A stretch of 10,386 bases of DNA from an uncultured Clostridia bacterium (lineage in GTDB: Bacteria; Bacillota; Clostridia; TANB77; CAG-508). A program made the position numbers and the translations under genes. The notes under the pieces were generated by a model that did not search any database, was not told the DNA's origin, and saw only the letters and a program-made list of their open reading frames with translations. Positions 1-7,119 of the stretch are shown here, piece by piece; the first letter of the stretch is position 1; the number at the start of each line of letters is the position of its first letter. The DNA lies in assembly GCA_947632745.1 (NCBI GenBank), contig CANRQH010000046.1, positions 1 to 10,386 of the forward strand, in the 5' to 3' direction.

Positions 1-314
1 TTTCTGTTCATAAAAGTTCTCATATTTGCAACCTGCATTTCAATATCGATGATAGTATTTTCATTTATCTCTGCTTTTATATCTAGTACTCCTGCTTTGC
101 TGTCTTTTAGCTCTCTTGGTATTTCTGGATTTTTTATTTCTATTTGTTTTATTTCTATCTTTAGTATTGCCTCTAATATGCTTTTTAGTAGTCCTTTATT
201 TTCTTCTTTTGAAAATACTCTTTTAAATACTATGTCTGAACTTAGCGGTAACTTTCTTCTTTCTCCATTTTGTGCCCCTTTGGTCTTATTAATTTCTGTT
301 TCGTTTTCTATCAT
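1..314 (-). CDS. Rpn family recombination-promoting nuclease / putative transposase (PD-(D/E)XK), partial, 3' end beyond window
   Basis: The first 104 codons of a gene running off the left edge. ATG at 314-312 follows a strong GGAGGAAAG site (318-326). The product begins MIENETEINK, then shows the family-typical SDIVFKRVFSKEENKG block (about residues 26-41) and a PD-(D/E)XK core: D78 in VLDIK, then a spacer, then E92 and Q94 in IDIEMQV. The pattern LDIK...IDIEMQ is characteristic of the PDDEXK_2/Rpn proteins, which are often annotated as transposases. Known Rpn proteins are DNA endonucleases that promote RecA-independent recombination and usually occur in several copies per genome. The C-terminal part is not in the window, so completeness cannot be judged. 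It is transcribed away from fic. I am confident of the family from the motif; the cellular role is inferred. Confidence 0.85.
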   Translation of the reverse strand, partial: MIENETEINKTKGAQNGERRKLPLSSDIVFKRVFSKEENKGLLKSILEAILKIEIKQIEIKNPEIPRELKDSKAGVLDIKAEINENTIIDIEMQVANMRTFMNR

Positions 315-326
315 TTACTTTCCTCC

Positions 327-355
327 ATTATATCAGACTTTTTTTGTCTATTCAA
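327..355 (-). promoter_or_regulatory. Candidate sigma-70-type promoter of the rpn gene
   Basis: On the minus strand, TTGAAT (350-355) is followed by a 17-bp spacer and a perfect TATAAT (327-332). The -10 abuts the ribosome binding site GGAGG, so a transcript starting the usual 7 bases downstream (about position 320) would lose most of that site. Either this promoter gives a nearly leaderless mRNA, or the true start lies further upstream. Confidence 0.45.
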
Positions 356-368
356 GTAGTCTGATATA
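329..368. repeat. 11-bp perfect inverted repeat over the rpn promoter (possible operator)
   Basis: TATATCAGACT at 329-339 pairs exactly with AGTCTGATATA at 358-368, with 18 bp between the arms. The right-hand arm (as read on the minus strand) overlaps the candidate -10, and the candidate -35 lies in the spacer. This is the geometry expected of a repressor operator. Read as RNA it would instead be a hairpin just before the ribosome binding site. An alternative short pairing AGAC/GTCT (335-338 with 346-349) lies inside it. Confidence 0.5.
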
Positions 369-767
369 CTTTTTATTAAATTTACAATAAATATTTTATT
401 GCTACTTTTATTCTTTTTTCTACCCTCCTTCCATGAATAATATTAAAGATTTAACTTTTTTTACTTATGATTTAATTTTAATAAACCAAAAACATAAATT
501 GTGTTTTTGTCTTAATCATTGAATGTAAATAAATATTAATAATTTTGTTCTTAGAAATTGCATTTTCAATATTAAATAAACTTAATTTTAAACTTTCCAA
601 ATTAAAAACTTTCTTAAAAATTCTTTAGATTTTAAGTATATAATTTTTGTACAAATCAAATTGCTAATTTCTTAATAAACTAAAATAACTAGAAAAATAA
701 TAAACTAAAATTTATAAACTTTTTCGCAACACAAATATTTATTGCATATTCTTATTAAAACATAAAT

Positions 768-827
768 TGTCGAATTTTGCAATGAATTTTAAGTTTTTTC
801 TTAACTTTTCATCGACAAAATTCGACA
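768..827. promoter_or_regulatory. 12-bp inverted repeat carrying two exact TGTCGAA boxes (Spo0A-box-like)
   Basis: TGTCGAATTTTG at 768-779 is the exact reverse complement of CAAAATTCGACA at 816-827, separated by 36 bp. Each arm holds TGTCGAA, the core of the 0A box bound by the sporulation regulator Spo0A in Bacillus and Clostridium (consensus TGNCGAA). A third near-match, TGTCGAT on the minus strand, sits at 811-817, 10 bp from the right arm's box. A small inner repeat TTAAG/CTTAA (789-793, 800-804) lies in the spacer. The cluster ends about 60 bp upstream of the fic -35. The repeat is directly visible; binding by Spo0A is inferred and no spo0A gene is in view. Confidence 0.4.
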
Positions 828-851
828 TTTTGATATTATTAGTATTTATAT

Positions 852-929
852 AATGTGAAACAAACTTAAAGAAAAATGTAAAAAAAGTTTCACATTTTTA
901 AATTTTGTGGTATAATAAAAATGTGAAAT
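852..929. promoter_or_regulatory. Triple AATGTGAAA motif around the fic promoter (candidate operator array)
   Basis: AATGTGAAAC (852-861) and its exact reverse complement GTTTCACATT (887-896) form a 10-bp inverted repeat. A third copy, AATGTGAAAT (920-929), lies in the same orientation as the first. Centre-to-centre distances are 35 and 33 bp, about three helical turns each. The middle copy covers the candidate -35 and the third covers the expected transcription start. The first two copies lie upstream of the predicted start, so they should act as DNA sites rather than RNA structure. No regulator gene sits beside them. Confidence 0.5.
889..916 (+). promoter_or_regulatory. Promoter of the fic gene, extended -10
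   Basis: TTCACA (889-894, five of six consensus bases) is followed by a 16-bp spacer and a perfect TATAAT (911-916) preceded by TGG, giving the extended form TGnTATAAT. The expected transcription start is near 923, leaving about 80 bases of leader before the fic ATG at 1003. Confidence 0.65.
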
Positions 930-960
930 AACATTACCAAAAATTTTAAAGAAAGGATAT

Positions 961-990
961 GTATAATGTTTTTCTATATATTCATTATAC
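961..990 (+). promoter_or_regulatory. Leader hairpin next to the fic ribosome binding site
   Basis: GTATAATG (961-968) pairs exactly with CATTATAC (983-990), with 14 bases between. The stem contains the start codon of a short upstream reading frame (ATG 966-968) and ends one base before the AGGA (992-995) that serves the fic start. It could affect translation of either frame, but the stem is AU-rich and weak. Confidence 0.3.
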
Positions 991-1043
991 TAGGAAAATG
1001 TCATGGAAGAAAATATAGAAATTATGAGTCTACTTCAAAATAA
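966..1043 (+). CDS. Possible 25-codon leader peptide overlapping the fic start
   Basis: ATG at 966 has a better ribosome binding site (GAAAGGA, 951-957, spacing 8) than the downstream fic start. The frame encodes 25 residues beginning MFFYIFIILGKCHGRK and stops at 1041-1043, overlapping the first 13 codons of fic in another frame. Its hydrophobic start and tight placement would suit a leader that couples or tunes fic translation. It may equally be chance in AT-rich DNA, and the peptide resembles nothing I recognise. Confidence 0.22.
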   Translation: MFFYIFIILGKCHGRKYRNYESTSK

Positions 1044-1935
1044 ACAAATTCTTGAACATGAATTGCAATCGATTGTTTATGGTTCAGTTGAAATAAGAGA
1101 AAAAGATTCGAACAAATATATATATGTACATTATAGAAAAGATGGTATAGCTTTAACAAAATACGTTGGGGAATATTCTGAAGAATTATATAATTTAGTA
1201 TTAAATAATAGTATTAAAGCAAAAGAACTAAAAAAACAAATAAGAGAAATAAATAAGAAATTAAAACAATTGAATTATATTGAAAAAGAACTTTCTGAAA
1301 AAGTAGAACAAAATATAGATTTTGCTAAAAGACATTTAGCAGATACAATTTACAAACAGGCAATATTAGAAGGCGTAGCTACTACCTTTGCAGATACGGA
1401 AAGCATAATTGAAGGCGGTAAAGTAAATAATATGACATCAGAAGATATACTAAAAATAGTAAATTTAAAACATGCTTGGGAATTTATATTAAATAAAAAT
1501 GTTATATTAAGTGATACTAATTTTGCATTATTGTGTGAAATTAACAAAATGGTGGAAGAAGGATTTTACTATTCAGCAGGTAAGGTTAGAAACGTCCCTG
1601 TAACTATAGGTAGAACCACATGGAAACCAGATTTACCTATTGAAAGTACTATAAAAGAAGAATTAGAAGAAATCTTAAATAAAAAAATGGACGATATAGA
1701 TAAAGCAATAGAACTTTTATTATATACAATGAAAAAACAAGTTTTTATTGATGGAAATAAAAGAACGTCAGTAATATATAGTAATCATTTTTTAATTTCA
1801 AAAGGAAAAGGAATTATAGCAATTCCAGCAGAATTAACAGAAAAATTTAAGGATTTACTTATTCCATATTATGAGGGAAAAGATGAAAAAGAAATAAAGA
1901 AATTTCTTAAAACAAAATGTTATATGAGTATTTAA
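1003..1935 (+). CDS. Fic family protein with degenerate catalytic motif (His to Gln)
   Basis: A 310-residue protein. ATG at 1003 is the first start in its frame after the stop at 991-993 and follows AGGA at 992-995. Residues about 25-62 form a small domain (NKYIYVHYRKDG, ALTKYVGEYSEE) of the kind found before some Fic domains. Residues 70-105 are charged and probably coiled coil. The Fic domain follows: an inhibitory-helix-like segment TESIIEGG (132-139, E137-G138), a flap region RNVPVTIGRTTWKPD (196-210), and the Fic motif QVFIDGNKRTS at 246-256. Canonical Fic enzymes have H-x-F-x-(D/E)-G-N-(G/K)-R and transfer AMP or another phosphate-containing group to protein hydroxyls, using that histidine as base. 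Here it is Gln246 (codon CAA, 1738-1740), while F248, D250, G251, N252, K253 and R254 are kept, so nucleotide binding may persist without ordinary AMPylation. No separate antitoxin gene is adjacent; the inhibitory helix seems built in. It converges on smc and ends at the hairpin at 1942-1977. Confidence 0.88.
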   Translation: MEENIEIMSLLQNKQILEHELQSIVYGSVEIREKDSNKYIYVHYRKDGIALTKYVGEYSEELYNLVLNNSIKAKELKKQIREINKKLKQLNYIEKELSEKVEQNIDFAKRHLADTIYKQAILEGVATTFADTESIIEGGKVNNMTSEDILKIVNLKHAWEFILNKNVILSDTNFALLCEINKMVEEGFYYSAGKVRNVPVTIGRTTWKPDLPIESTIKEELEEILNKKMDDIDKAIELLLYTMKKQVFIDGNKRTSVIYSNHFLISKGKGIIAIPAELTEKFKDLLIPYYEGKDEKEIKKFLKTKCYMSI

Positions 1936-1941
1936 AATTTT

Positions 1942-1977
1942 TGTGGCAAAACAGACTTAGAATCCTGTTTTGCCACA
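1942..1977. terminator. Perfect 13-bp hairpin terminator between convergent fic and smc
   Basis: TGTGGCAAAACAG (1942-1954) pairs exactly with CTGTTTTGCCACA (1965-1977) around a 10-base loop. It begins 6 bases after the fic stop and ends 6 bases before the smc stop codon (1984-1986). The T runs are short on both sides (TTTATTCTACTTTTT after fic; AAATGTGG then AAAATTTT on the other strand), but the position and stem strength fit a shared, bidirectional terminator. Confidence 0.75.
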
Positions 1978-1983
1978 TTTATT

Positions 1984-4900
1984 CTACTTTTTCAAATCCA
2001 TAGAAAGAAGTTTAGAAACACCTTTTTCCTCCATTGTAATACCATAAACTGTGTTTGCTACCTCCATTGTACCTTTTCTATGAGTAATTACTAAAAATTG
2101 AGTATCTTTAGCAAATTTCTTTAAAAATTCTGCATACCTATTAATATTTACATCATCAAGAGCTGCTTCAATCTCATCTAACACACAAAATGGTGCCGGG
2201 TTCATTTTTAAAATCGCAAATAAAAGTGCTATTGCGGTAAAAGCTCTTTCTCCACCAGATAATTGTCCCATACTTCTAAGTTTTTTTCCTGGTGGCTGAG
2301 CTGTTATTGCTATTTCAGAGTTTAAAATATCATTTTCATCTTCAATAGTAATCTTTGCTTCTCCGCCTCCAAATAATTCTTTAAATGTTTCTTTAAAGTT
2401 TTGGTTTATAATATCCATTTTTTCTTTAAACTGTGTTTTCATATTTTCTGTAATATCTGATATAATATCTCTTAATTTTGCCATTGTGTTTTCTAAATCT
2501 AAACGTTGTTCACACATAAAATCATATCTTTGTTTTAAATTTTTATATTCTTCTATAGAATCAACATTTACACTGCCTAAATTATTTATATCTTGTCTTA
2601 AATTATTTACCTTTTTTGTTGTTTGAGATACATTTGTTGGCTTTTCAAATCCTTCACAAGCATTTGGAGTAAGCTCATATTCATCCCATAAAGATGTAAT
2701 TACTGAATTTAAGTCATCATCTAGTTTTGTATTTTTTACATCTAGTTTTACTATCTGTGCTTTTAAATCTTCTATTATTTTAAATTGTTCAACTTCTTCT
2801 TTTTCTTGCTCTGATAGCTTTTCATTTGCTTTTTTTCTTTCTTCTTTCATTTTTGCTGTGTCTTCTGAGCTTTGGCTTACTTTGGTTTTTATTTCTTCTA
2901 TCTTTTTAGTATTATTTTCTATTTGTTCTTCAAACTCAAGTTTTTCATCTTCCATTTTCTGTATAGCATTTTGCTTGTTTAAAATATTTTTATTTTGATT
3001 TTCAATTTCTTCTTGTAACATAGCTGTTATTTCATCAATAGAAAGTTCACTCTCATTAAATGAAGAAACTGATATTTTTAAGTTTGTTATATCAAAATTT
3101 AAGTCATCTACAATTTTTTGTGTGTCTTTATTTGAATCTTTAAATTCATCTATTTTTGCTTTTAATGTATTATTTGCATCTTCGATTCCTTGTTTTTTTG
3201 TATTGTTATTTTCTATAATTTTTAAGCATTCTCGTTTTTGTTTTTCTACTTCTTCTTTTTCTTGTTTTTGTTTTTCTAAACGTTTTTTTAGCTTTTCTAT
3301 ATTTTCGTTTATTGTCTCTATTTTTTGCTTTTCTACATTATACTTTATTTCTATAGTTTGTTTAGAATTTTCAAGTTCTTGGGCTTTACTATATATATCA
3401 CTTGATGATTTTAATATATCTTCTTTTTTCTGTTTTAGTTCTTCTCCTTCTTTTTTTAGCTTTTGTATTTGTTTTGCTAAATCTTCTATTTCTTTGCTTC
3501 TACCTAAAATTTTTACAATCTTTTTGCTTACAGAACCACCAGACATAGAACCTGTTGTGCTTATAATATCTCCTTCTAAAGTTACTATTCTAAATGTATA
3601 ACCATTTTCTTTTGCAAGTTTTATTGCCGTTTCCATATTGTCTGTAATAACTGTTCTACCTAATAAATTTAAAATTATTTGTTCATATTTTTTGTCAAAT
3701 TTTATTAAGTCTGAAGCAATTCCTAAAACTCCTTGGTTATTTCCTTTTATTTTATCTATTTTTTTACCCTTAATAGTTGCTATTGGCAAAAACGAAGCTC
3801 TTCCTAAATTGTTTTTTCTTAAATGCTCTATTAATCTTTTTGCATCTTGCTCGCTTTCTGTTACTATATTTTGCAAGCTTAATCCTAATGCCATCTCAAT
3901 TGCTGTTTCTAAATTTTCAGGCACATCCAATAGTTCTGCTAAAGCTCCTTTTACACCTTTTCCAAGTTCTTTTACTTTTTCACATTCTTGTAAAAGACTT
4001 TTTACACTTCTTTGGTAGCCATCTTTTTCCTTTTCTGTCTCTATTAAAAATTTATGTTTTGATTCTTTAAAATTAAGTTCCCTAAGATTATTATTTATTT
4101 TTATATCTATATCTTTTACTTGTTCCTCAATTTGCTTTTTCTTAGAATTTATATTTTCTAATTCTTTTTCTATTTTATTTTTGCTTGTTTGAACTTCATT
4201 AAATCCTTTTTCTATCTCTTCTTTAGAAAATCTTGTATTATCTAATTCTGAAATATTATTTTGAATTTCATTTTCAATTTGTACTTTTCTTTTATCCAAG
4301 TTTGTAATATTGGCATTTTGTTCATTTGTATTTGAATCTATTACATAAAGTTCATCAATATTTTTATCAAGTAATTTTTTATCTTCTTCTATTTCTAGTT
4401 CTTTTTCTGATAAAGTTTTGCTTATTTCATCTAGTTTTTCTTGTTTTTCTGCAAGCTCTTTTTCGTATTTTTCTTTATTTTGTTTTAAGCTATCTTTTTT
4501 ACTTGTTTTTGAAGCCATATCTTCTTCGGATTTTTGTATTTTTGTCTTAATTTCTTCAATTTCTTCATTAAATCTTGTTTTATTTTCCTCATTATTTTGA
4601 ATTTTGGATTTTAAAACATTTATTTCAGAAGTTAATGTTTCAATTTCGGTTTTACTTGTAAATCCAAGATTTTGGGTATTTTCTATGTTTAAAGTTAATT
4701 CATCTATTTTTTGTTTTAATTCTTCTTTTAAAGCTTTAATCTTTTCGAGTTTTTCTTCTTCTAGTTTATGCGTATTTACCATTACTTCCATATCTTGTTT
4801 TGTTTTTTCTAAATCTTGTTTATATTTTTCTATATTGTATAAAAATAAACCTACTTCTATGTTTTTAAGTTCTGATTTTAAATCCACATATTTTCTTGCT

Positions 4901-5533
4901 TTTTCCGATTGGACTTTCAGTGGCTCTAAATTTGCTTCAATTTCATTTAAAATATCATTTATTCTAAGAACATTTAATTTTGTATGCTCTAATTTTTTTT
5001 CTGATTCTTCTTTTCTTGTTCTATATTTTACAATTCCTGCTGCTTCTTCAAATACATTTCTTCTATCTTCTGATTTATTGCTTAAAATTTCATCAATTTT
5101 ACCTTGCCCAATTATAGAATAGCCATCTCTACCAATTCCTGTGTCCATAACAAGTTCTACTATATCTTTTAGCCTACATGGAACCTTATTTATAAAATAT
5201 CCCGCTTCTCCGCTTCTATATAATCTTCTTGTAACAGTTACTTCTTGATATTCTATTGGTAGTTTTCCATCTGAATTATCAAATACTAGGCTTGCTTCCG
5301 CAAAACCTAATGACTTCCTATTTTGAGTACCAGCAAAAATAATGTCACTAGATTTTCCACCACGAAGCTCTTTCATACTTTGCTCACCAAGCACCCAGCG
5401 AATTGCATCTGCAATATTACTTTTCCCCGACCCATTTGGTCCGAATAACACTTGTAATTCCTGGCATAAATTCTAATACCGTTTTGTCTGCAAAAGACTT
5501 AAACCCTTGTAACTCTAATCTTTTTAAGTACAT
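1984..5533 (-). CDS. smc: Chromosome segregation protein SMC, with a one-base frameshift near the N-terminus
   Basis: SMC is the ATPase of the condensin-like complex that compacts and separates chromosomes; its ScpA/ScpB partners are not in the window. ATG at 5533 follows GAGGA (5541-5545, spacing 7) and starts a perfect SMC N-terminus (MYLKRLELQGFKSFADKTV). That frame reaches GITSVI at codon 30 and then meets one extra base (plus-strand G5443); without correction it ends at TAA 5419-5417. Dropping that base joins it to GPNGSGKSN (Walker A, residues 31-39), giving 1182 residues, close to the usual 1186. The rest is intact: an N-terminal coiled coil to about residue 500, the hinge (about 504-680, with GVKGALAELL and GSMSGGS), a second coiled coil, the ABC signature LSGGERAFTAI (about 1090), Walker B VLDEIEAALDD (about 1115) and a final H-loop (VITHRKG). 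Without the correction, an in-frame GTG at 5451 could start a product, but it would lack the first beta strands. The identity is certain; only the frameshift's reality is open. Confidence 0.93.
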
Positions 5534-5600
5534 ATCTTATTCCTCTTTCTGTTTTATACTTTATTTTTTCTTCATTTTACATTAAATAAAAAAAAATAGC

Positions 5601-5639
5601 AAGTGATGATTTTGGGGACGGAGAAAAAAATCATCACTT
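5601..5639 (+). repeat. GGGGACGG hairpin element, copy A
   Basis: Arms of 13 bp (AAGTGATGATTTT at 5601-5613 and its exact reverse complement at 5627-5639) enclose a 13-base loop that begins with GGGGACGG. A related copy lies inverted at 7120-7160, on the other side of the TPR gene. Such GGGGACGG hairpins resemble REP-like or small non-autonomous elements seen dispersed in some bacterial genomes (recalled, not checked). It also lies between the TPR gene stop (5690) and the smc start, where its stem could act on the transcript. Confidence 0.65.
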
Positions 5640-5689
5640 ATCTATTAAAAATCCTTAATTGTTTATTATGTACTTTAATTAAATATATT

Positions 5690-7048
5690 TTATCTTCCTT
5701 CTTCATCAGGGTGTGTTTCTCCACAATTTGTAATTCCTATTAGTCTTTCATATTCATCATAAATTTCTTGCCATTTTAATTCATCATATAATTTATTTTT
5801 TGATTGTACGATAACAAATGCTTTCTTTAATACTTTTAAAGCATTTGCATTATCTTTTGATATTTTTTTGTGTGCCTTTAAATACCCCTCTGCTTGTTTA
5901 AATAACTTCGCTTTTGTTGCAGCTTCAGCCTGCACTAAAACTTTTAATGTTGGGTCTTCATTTTCTATTAATTCTTTTATTTTAGATATTACATTCAACA
6001 TATCTTTTGCATCAGATTTCGCTATTAGTGTTCTTGCATTTTGAACAGGCCCTGTATGCTTTCTTGTGAAAAGATCTTCATCTTTTTCCTCACCTATTTC
6101 TTCTAGCCCCTTAATTACAATTCTGTTATCTGGATCTATTTCTAATTGTCTATGTAACAATTTACTTTCTTCTTCTATATTTTTTTCTTGTCTTGCTATT
6201 CTAATCAAGCTACTCATTGCTTTTACGTTCTTTGGATCTATTTGTAGTATTTTGCTTAGAATTTCCTTCTCTGCCTTTATATCTTTTTCTTTTCTTGCAA
6301 TTAGACTTAAACTACTTAATGTTTTTAAATTTTGTGGCTCCAACTCTAATATCTTTTCTAGAATTCTTTTTTCTTCTTTTGAGTTTCTTTCTTTTCGCGC
6401 AATTAATGCTAAACTACTAAGTGCTTTTACATTTTCAGGATATATTCTCAAAATTTTTTTCAATAAATCTTTTTCAAGTTTTAAATTACCTTCTTTTCTT
6501 GCTATTGAAATTAGACTACTTATGGATTTAAAATCTTTTTGATCTATTTCTAATATTTTACCTAATAGTTCTTTTTGTTTTTCTACATTTTGTTCATCTT
6601 GAGCTATTTTTAATAAACTTTTTAGTGCCATTTTATCGTCTGGCTCTATTTCTAATATCTTTTCTAGAAGTTCTTTTTGTCTTTCTATATCTTCTTCTTT
6701 TCTTGCCACTATTATTAAACGAGATATAATTATTGCATTATCTGGTTGTTCTTTTAATGCTTTTTCTAGCAATTCTTTTTCTTGTTTTATATCTCCATTT
6801 TTTTGTGCAATTAGACTTTCTAAAGATAATTTTGTAGCTAAATTATAATTTAATTTTTCTAGCTCTATTTTTGCTTCTTCAAATTTATTTTCTTTTATTA
6901 AATCTAATATTACTTTTCTTATTTTTAATTCTTCTCCCCATTTTTCTAAAGTAGCAATTGGTACTTGTGTTTCTTGGCTTATACTCTCTAGATTTTCTCC
7001 TTTTTGTATTTTATTTTCTATTTTTTGTTTTATTATAAATGAATACAT
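5690..7048 (-). CDS. TPR-repeat protein with HTH-like N-terminus, function unknown
   Basis: A 452-residue soluble protein with no signal peptide or membrane segment. ATG at 7048 follows a strong GGAGGGGAAG (7051-7060). Residues about 14-40 (KGENLESISQETQVPIATLEKWGEEL) look like a small helix-turn-helix. Residues 93-330 hold seven tandem units of exactly 34 residues, with the unit-ending proline at 102, 136, 204, 238, 272 and 306 and glutamine at 170. The units follow a pattern like LLEKILEIEPDD..ALSSL..IARKE, which is TPR-like, though the usual TPR Gly/Ala positions are weak. The last 120 residues are helical and charged and include a further TPR-like segment (AEGYLKAHKKISKDNANALKVL). TPR arrays bind other proteins, so an adaptor or regulatory role is plausible, but I cannot name a partner. 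It is flanked by inverted GGGGACGG hairpins and has its own promoter, so it looks like an independent unit between ogg and smc. Confidence 0.85.
   Translation of the reverse strand: MYSFIIKQKIENKIQKGENLESISQETQVPIATLEKWGEELKIRKVILDLIKENKFEEAKIELEKLNYNLATKLSLESLIAQKNGDIKQEKELLEKALKEQPDNAIIISRLIIVARKEEDIERQKELLEKILEIEPDDKMALKSLLKIAQDEQNVEKQKELLGKILEIDQKDFKSISSLISIARKEGNLKLEKDLLKKILRIYPENVKALSSLALIARKERNSKEEKRILEKILELEPQNLKTLSSLSLIARKEKDIKAEKEILSKILQIDPKNVKAMSSLIRIARQEKNIEEESKLLHRQLEIDPDNRIVIKGLEEIGEEKDEDLFTRKHTGPVQNARTLIAKSDAKDMLNVISKIKELIENEDPTLKVLVQAEAATKAKLFKQAEGYLKAHKKISKDNANALKVLKKAFVIVQSKNKLYDELKWQEIYDEYERLIGITNCGETHPDEEGR
6059..6772 (-). repeat. Seven tandem 102-bp coding repeats within the TPR gene
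   Basis: The DNA encoding residues 93-330 repeats with a fixed 102-bp (34-codon) period. Recurring plus-strand words such as TTTTCTAGAA and CTTGCAATTAGACT-like segments mark each unit. The units are diverged at the base level but perfectly phased, with no indels between them. Confidence 0.6.
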
Positions 7049-7067
7049 TTCTTCCCCTCCATAAATT

Positions 7068-7096
7068 ATGTTAACATATTTTTCTTAATTTGTCAA
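7068..7096 (-). promoter_or_regulatory. Promoter of the TPR gene
   Basis: On the minus strand a perfect TTGACA (7091-7096) is followed by a 17-bp spacer and TAACAT (7068-7073), preceded by TG in the extended -10 position. The expected start is about 7061, which leaves a leader of about 12 bases with the GGAGGGG site at its 5' end. Confidence 0.6.
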
Positions 7097-7119
7097 AAAT
7101 TGGATTCTCTTAGAAATAT

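Larger units (their letters stand above)
315..1002. other. 688-bp AT-rich intergenic region between divergent rpn and fic
   Basis: No convincing protein gene lies here. It holds the rpn promoter and palindrome (327-368), a weak hairpin CAAAAACA/TGTTTTTG (487-494 with 502-509), a 13-bp direct repeat AATAAACTAAAAT (674-686 and 699-711), the TGTCGAA inverted repeat (768-827), and the fic promoter with its AATGTGAAA motifs (852-929). The stretch 511-670 shows only very AT-rich sequence with nothing I can assign. Confidence 0.6.

Noticed and set aside
49..390. Plus-strand open frame rich in Ser, Phe and Ile
   Set aside because: It is antisense to the rpn gene, has no ribosome binding site, and its composition is what the complement of a Lys/Glu-rich gene gives.
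487..509. Hairpin CAAAAACA/TGTTTTTG as a terminator
   Set aside because: The 8-bp stem is AT-rich, no T run follows on either strand, and no gene ends beside it.
433..522. 29-codon plus-strand frame in the intergenic region
   Set aside because: No ribosome binding site precedes the ATG, composition is that of the surrounding AT-rich DNA, and the peptide resembles nothing.
3122..5122. Several plus-strand open frames across smc, rich in Phe, Ser, Leu and Cys
   Set aside because: They are the complement of the SMC coiled coil (GAA and AAA codons read as TTC and TTT). No start signals and no recognisable domains.
6066..6542. Plus-strand open frame opposite the TPR repeats
   Set aside because: Its apparent periodicity only mirrors the TPR repeats on the other strand.
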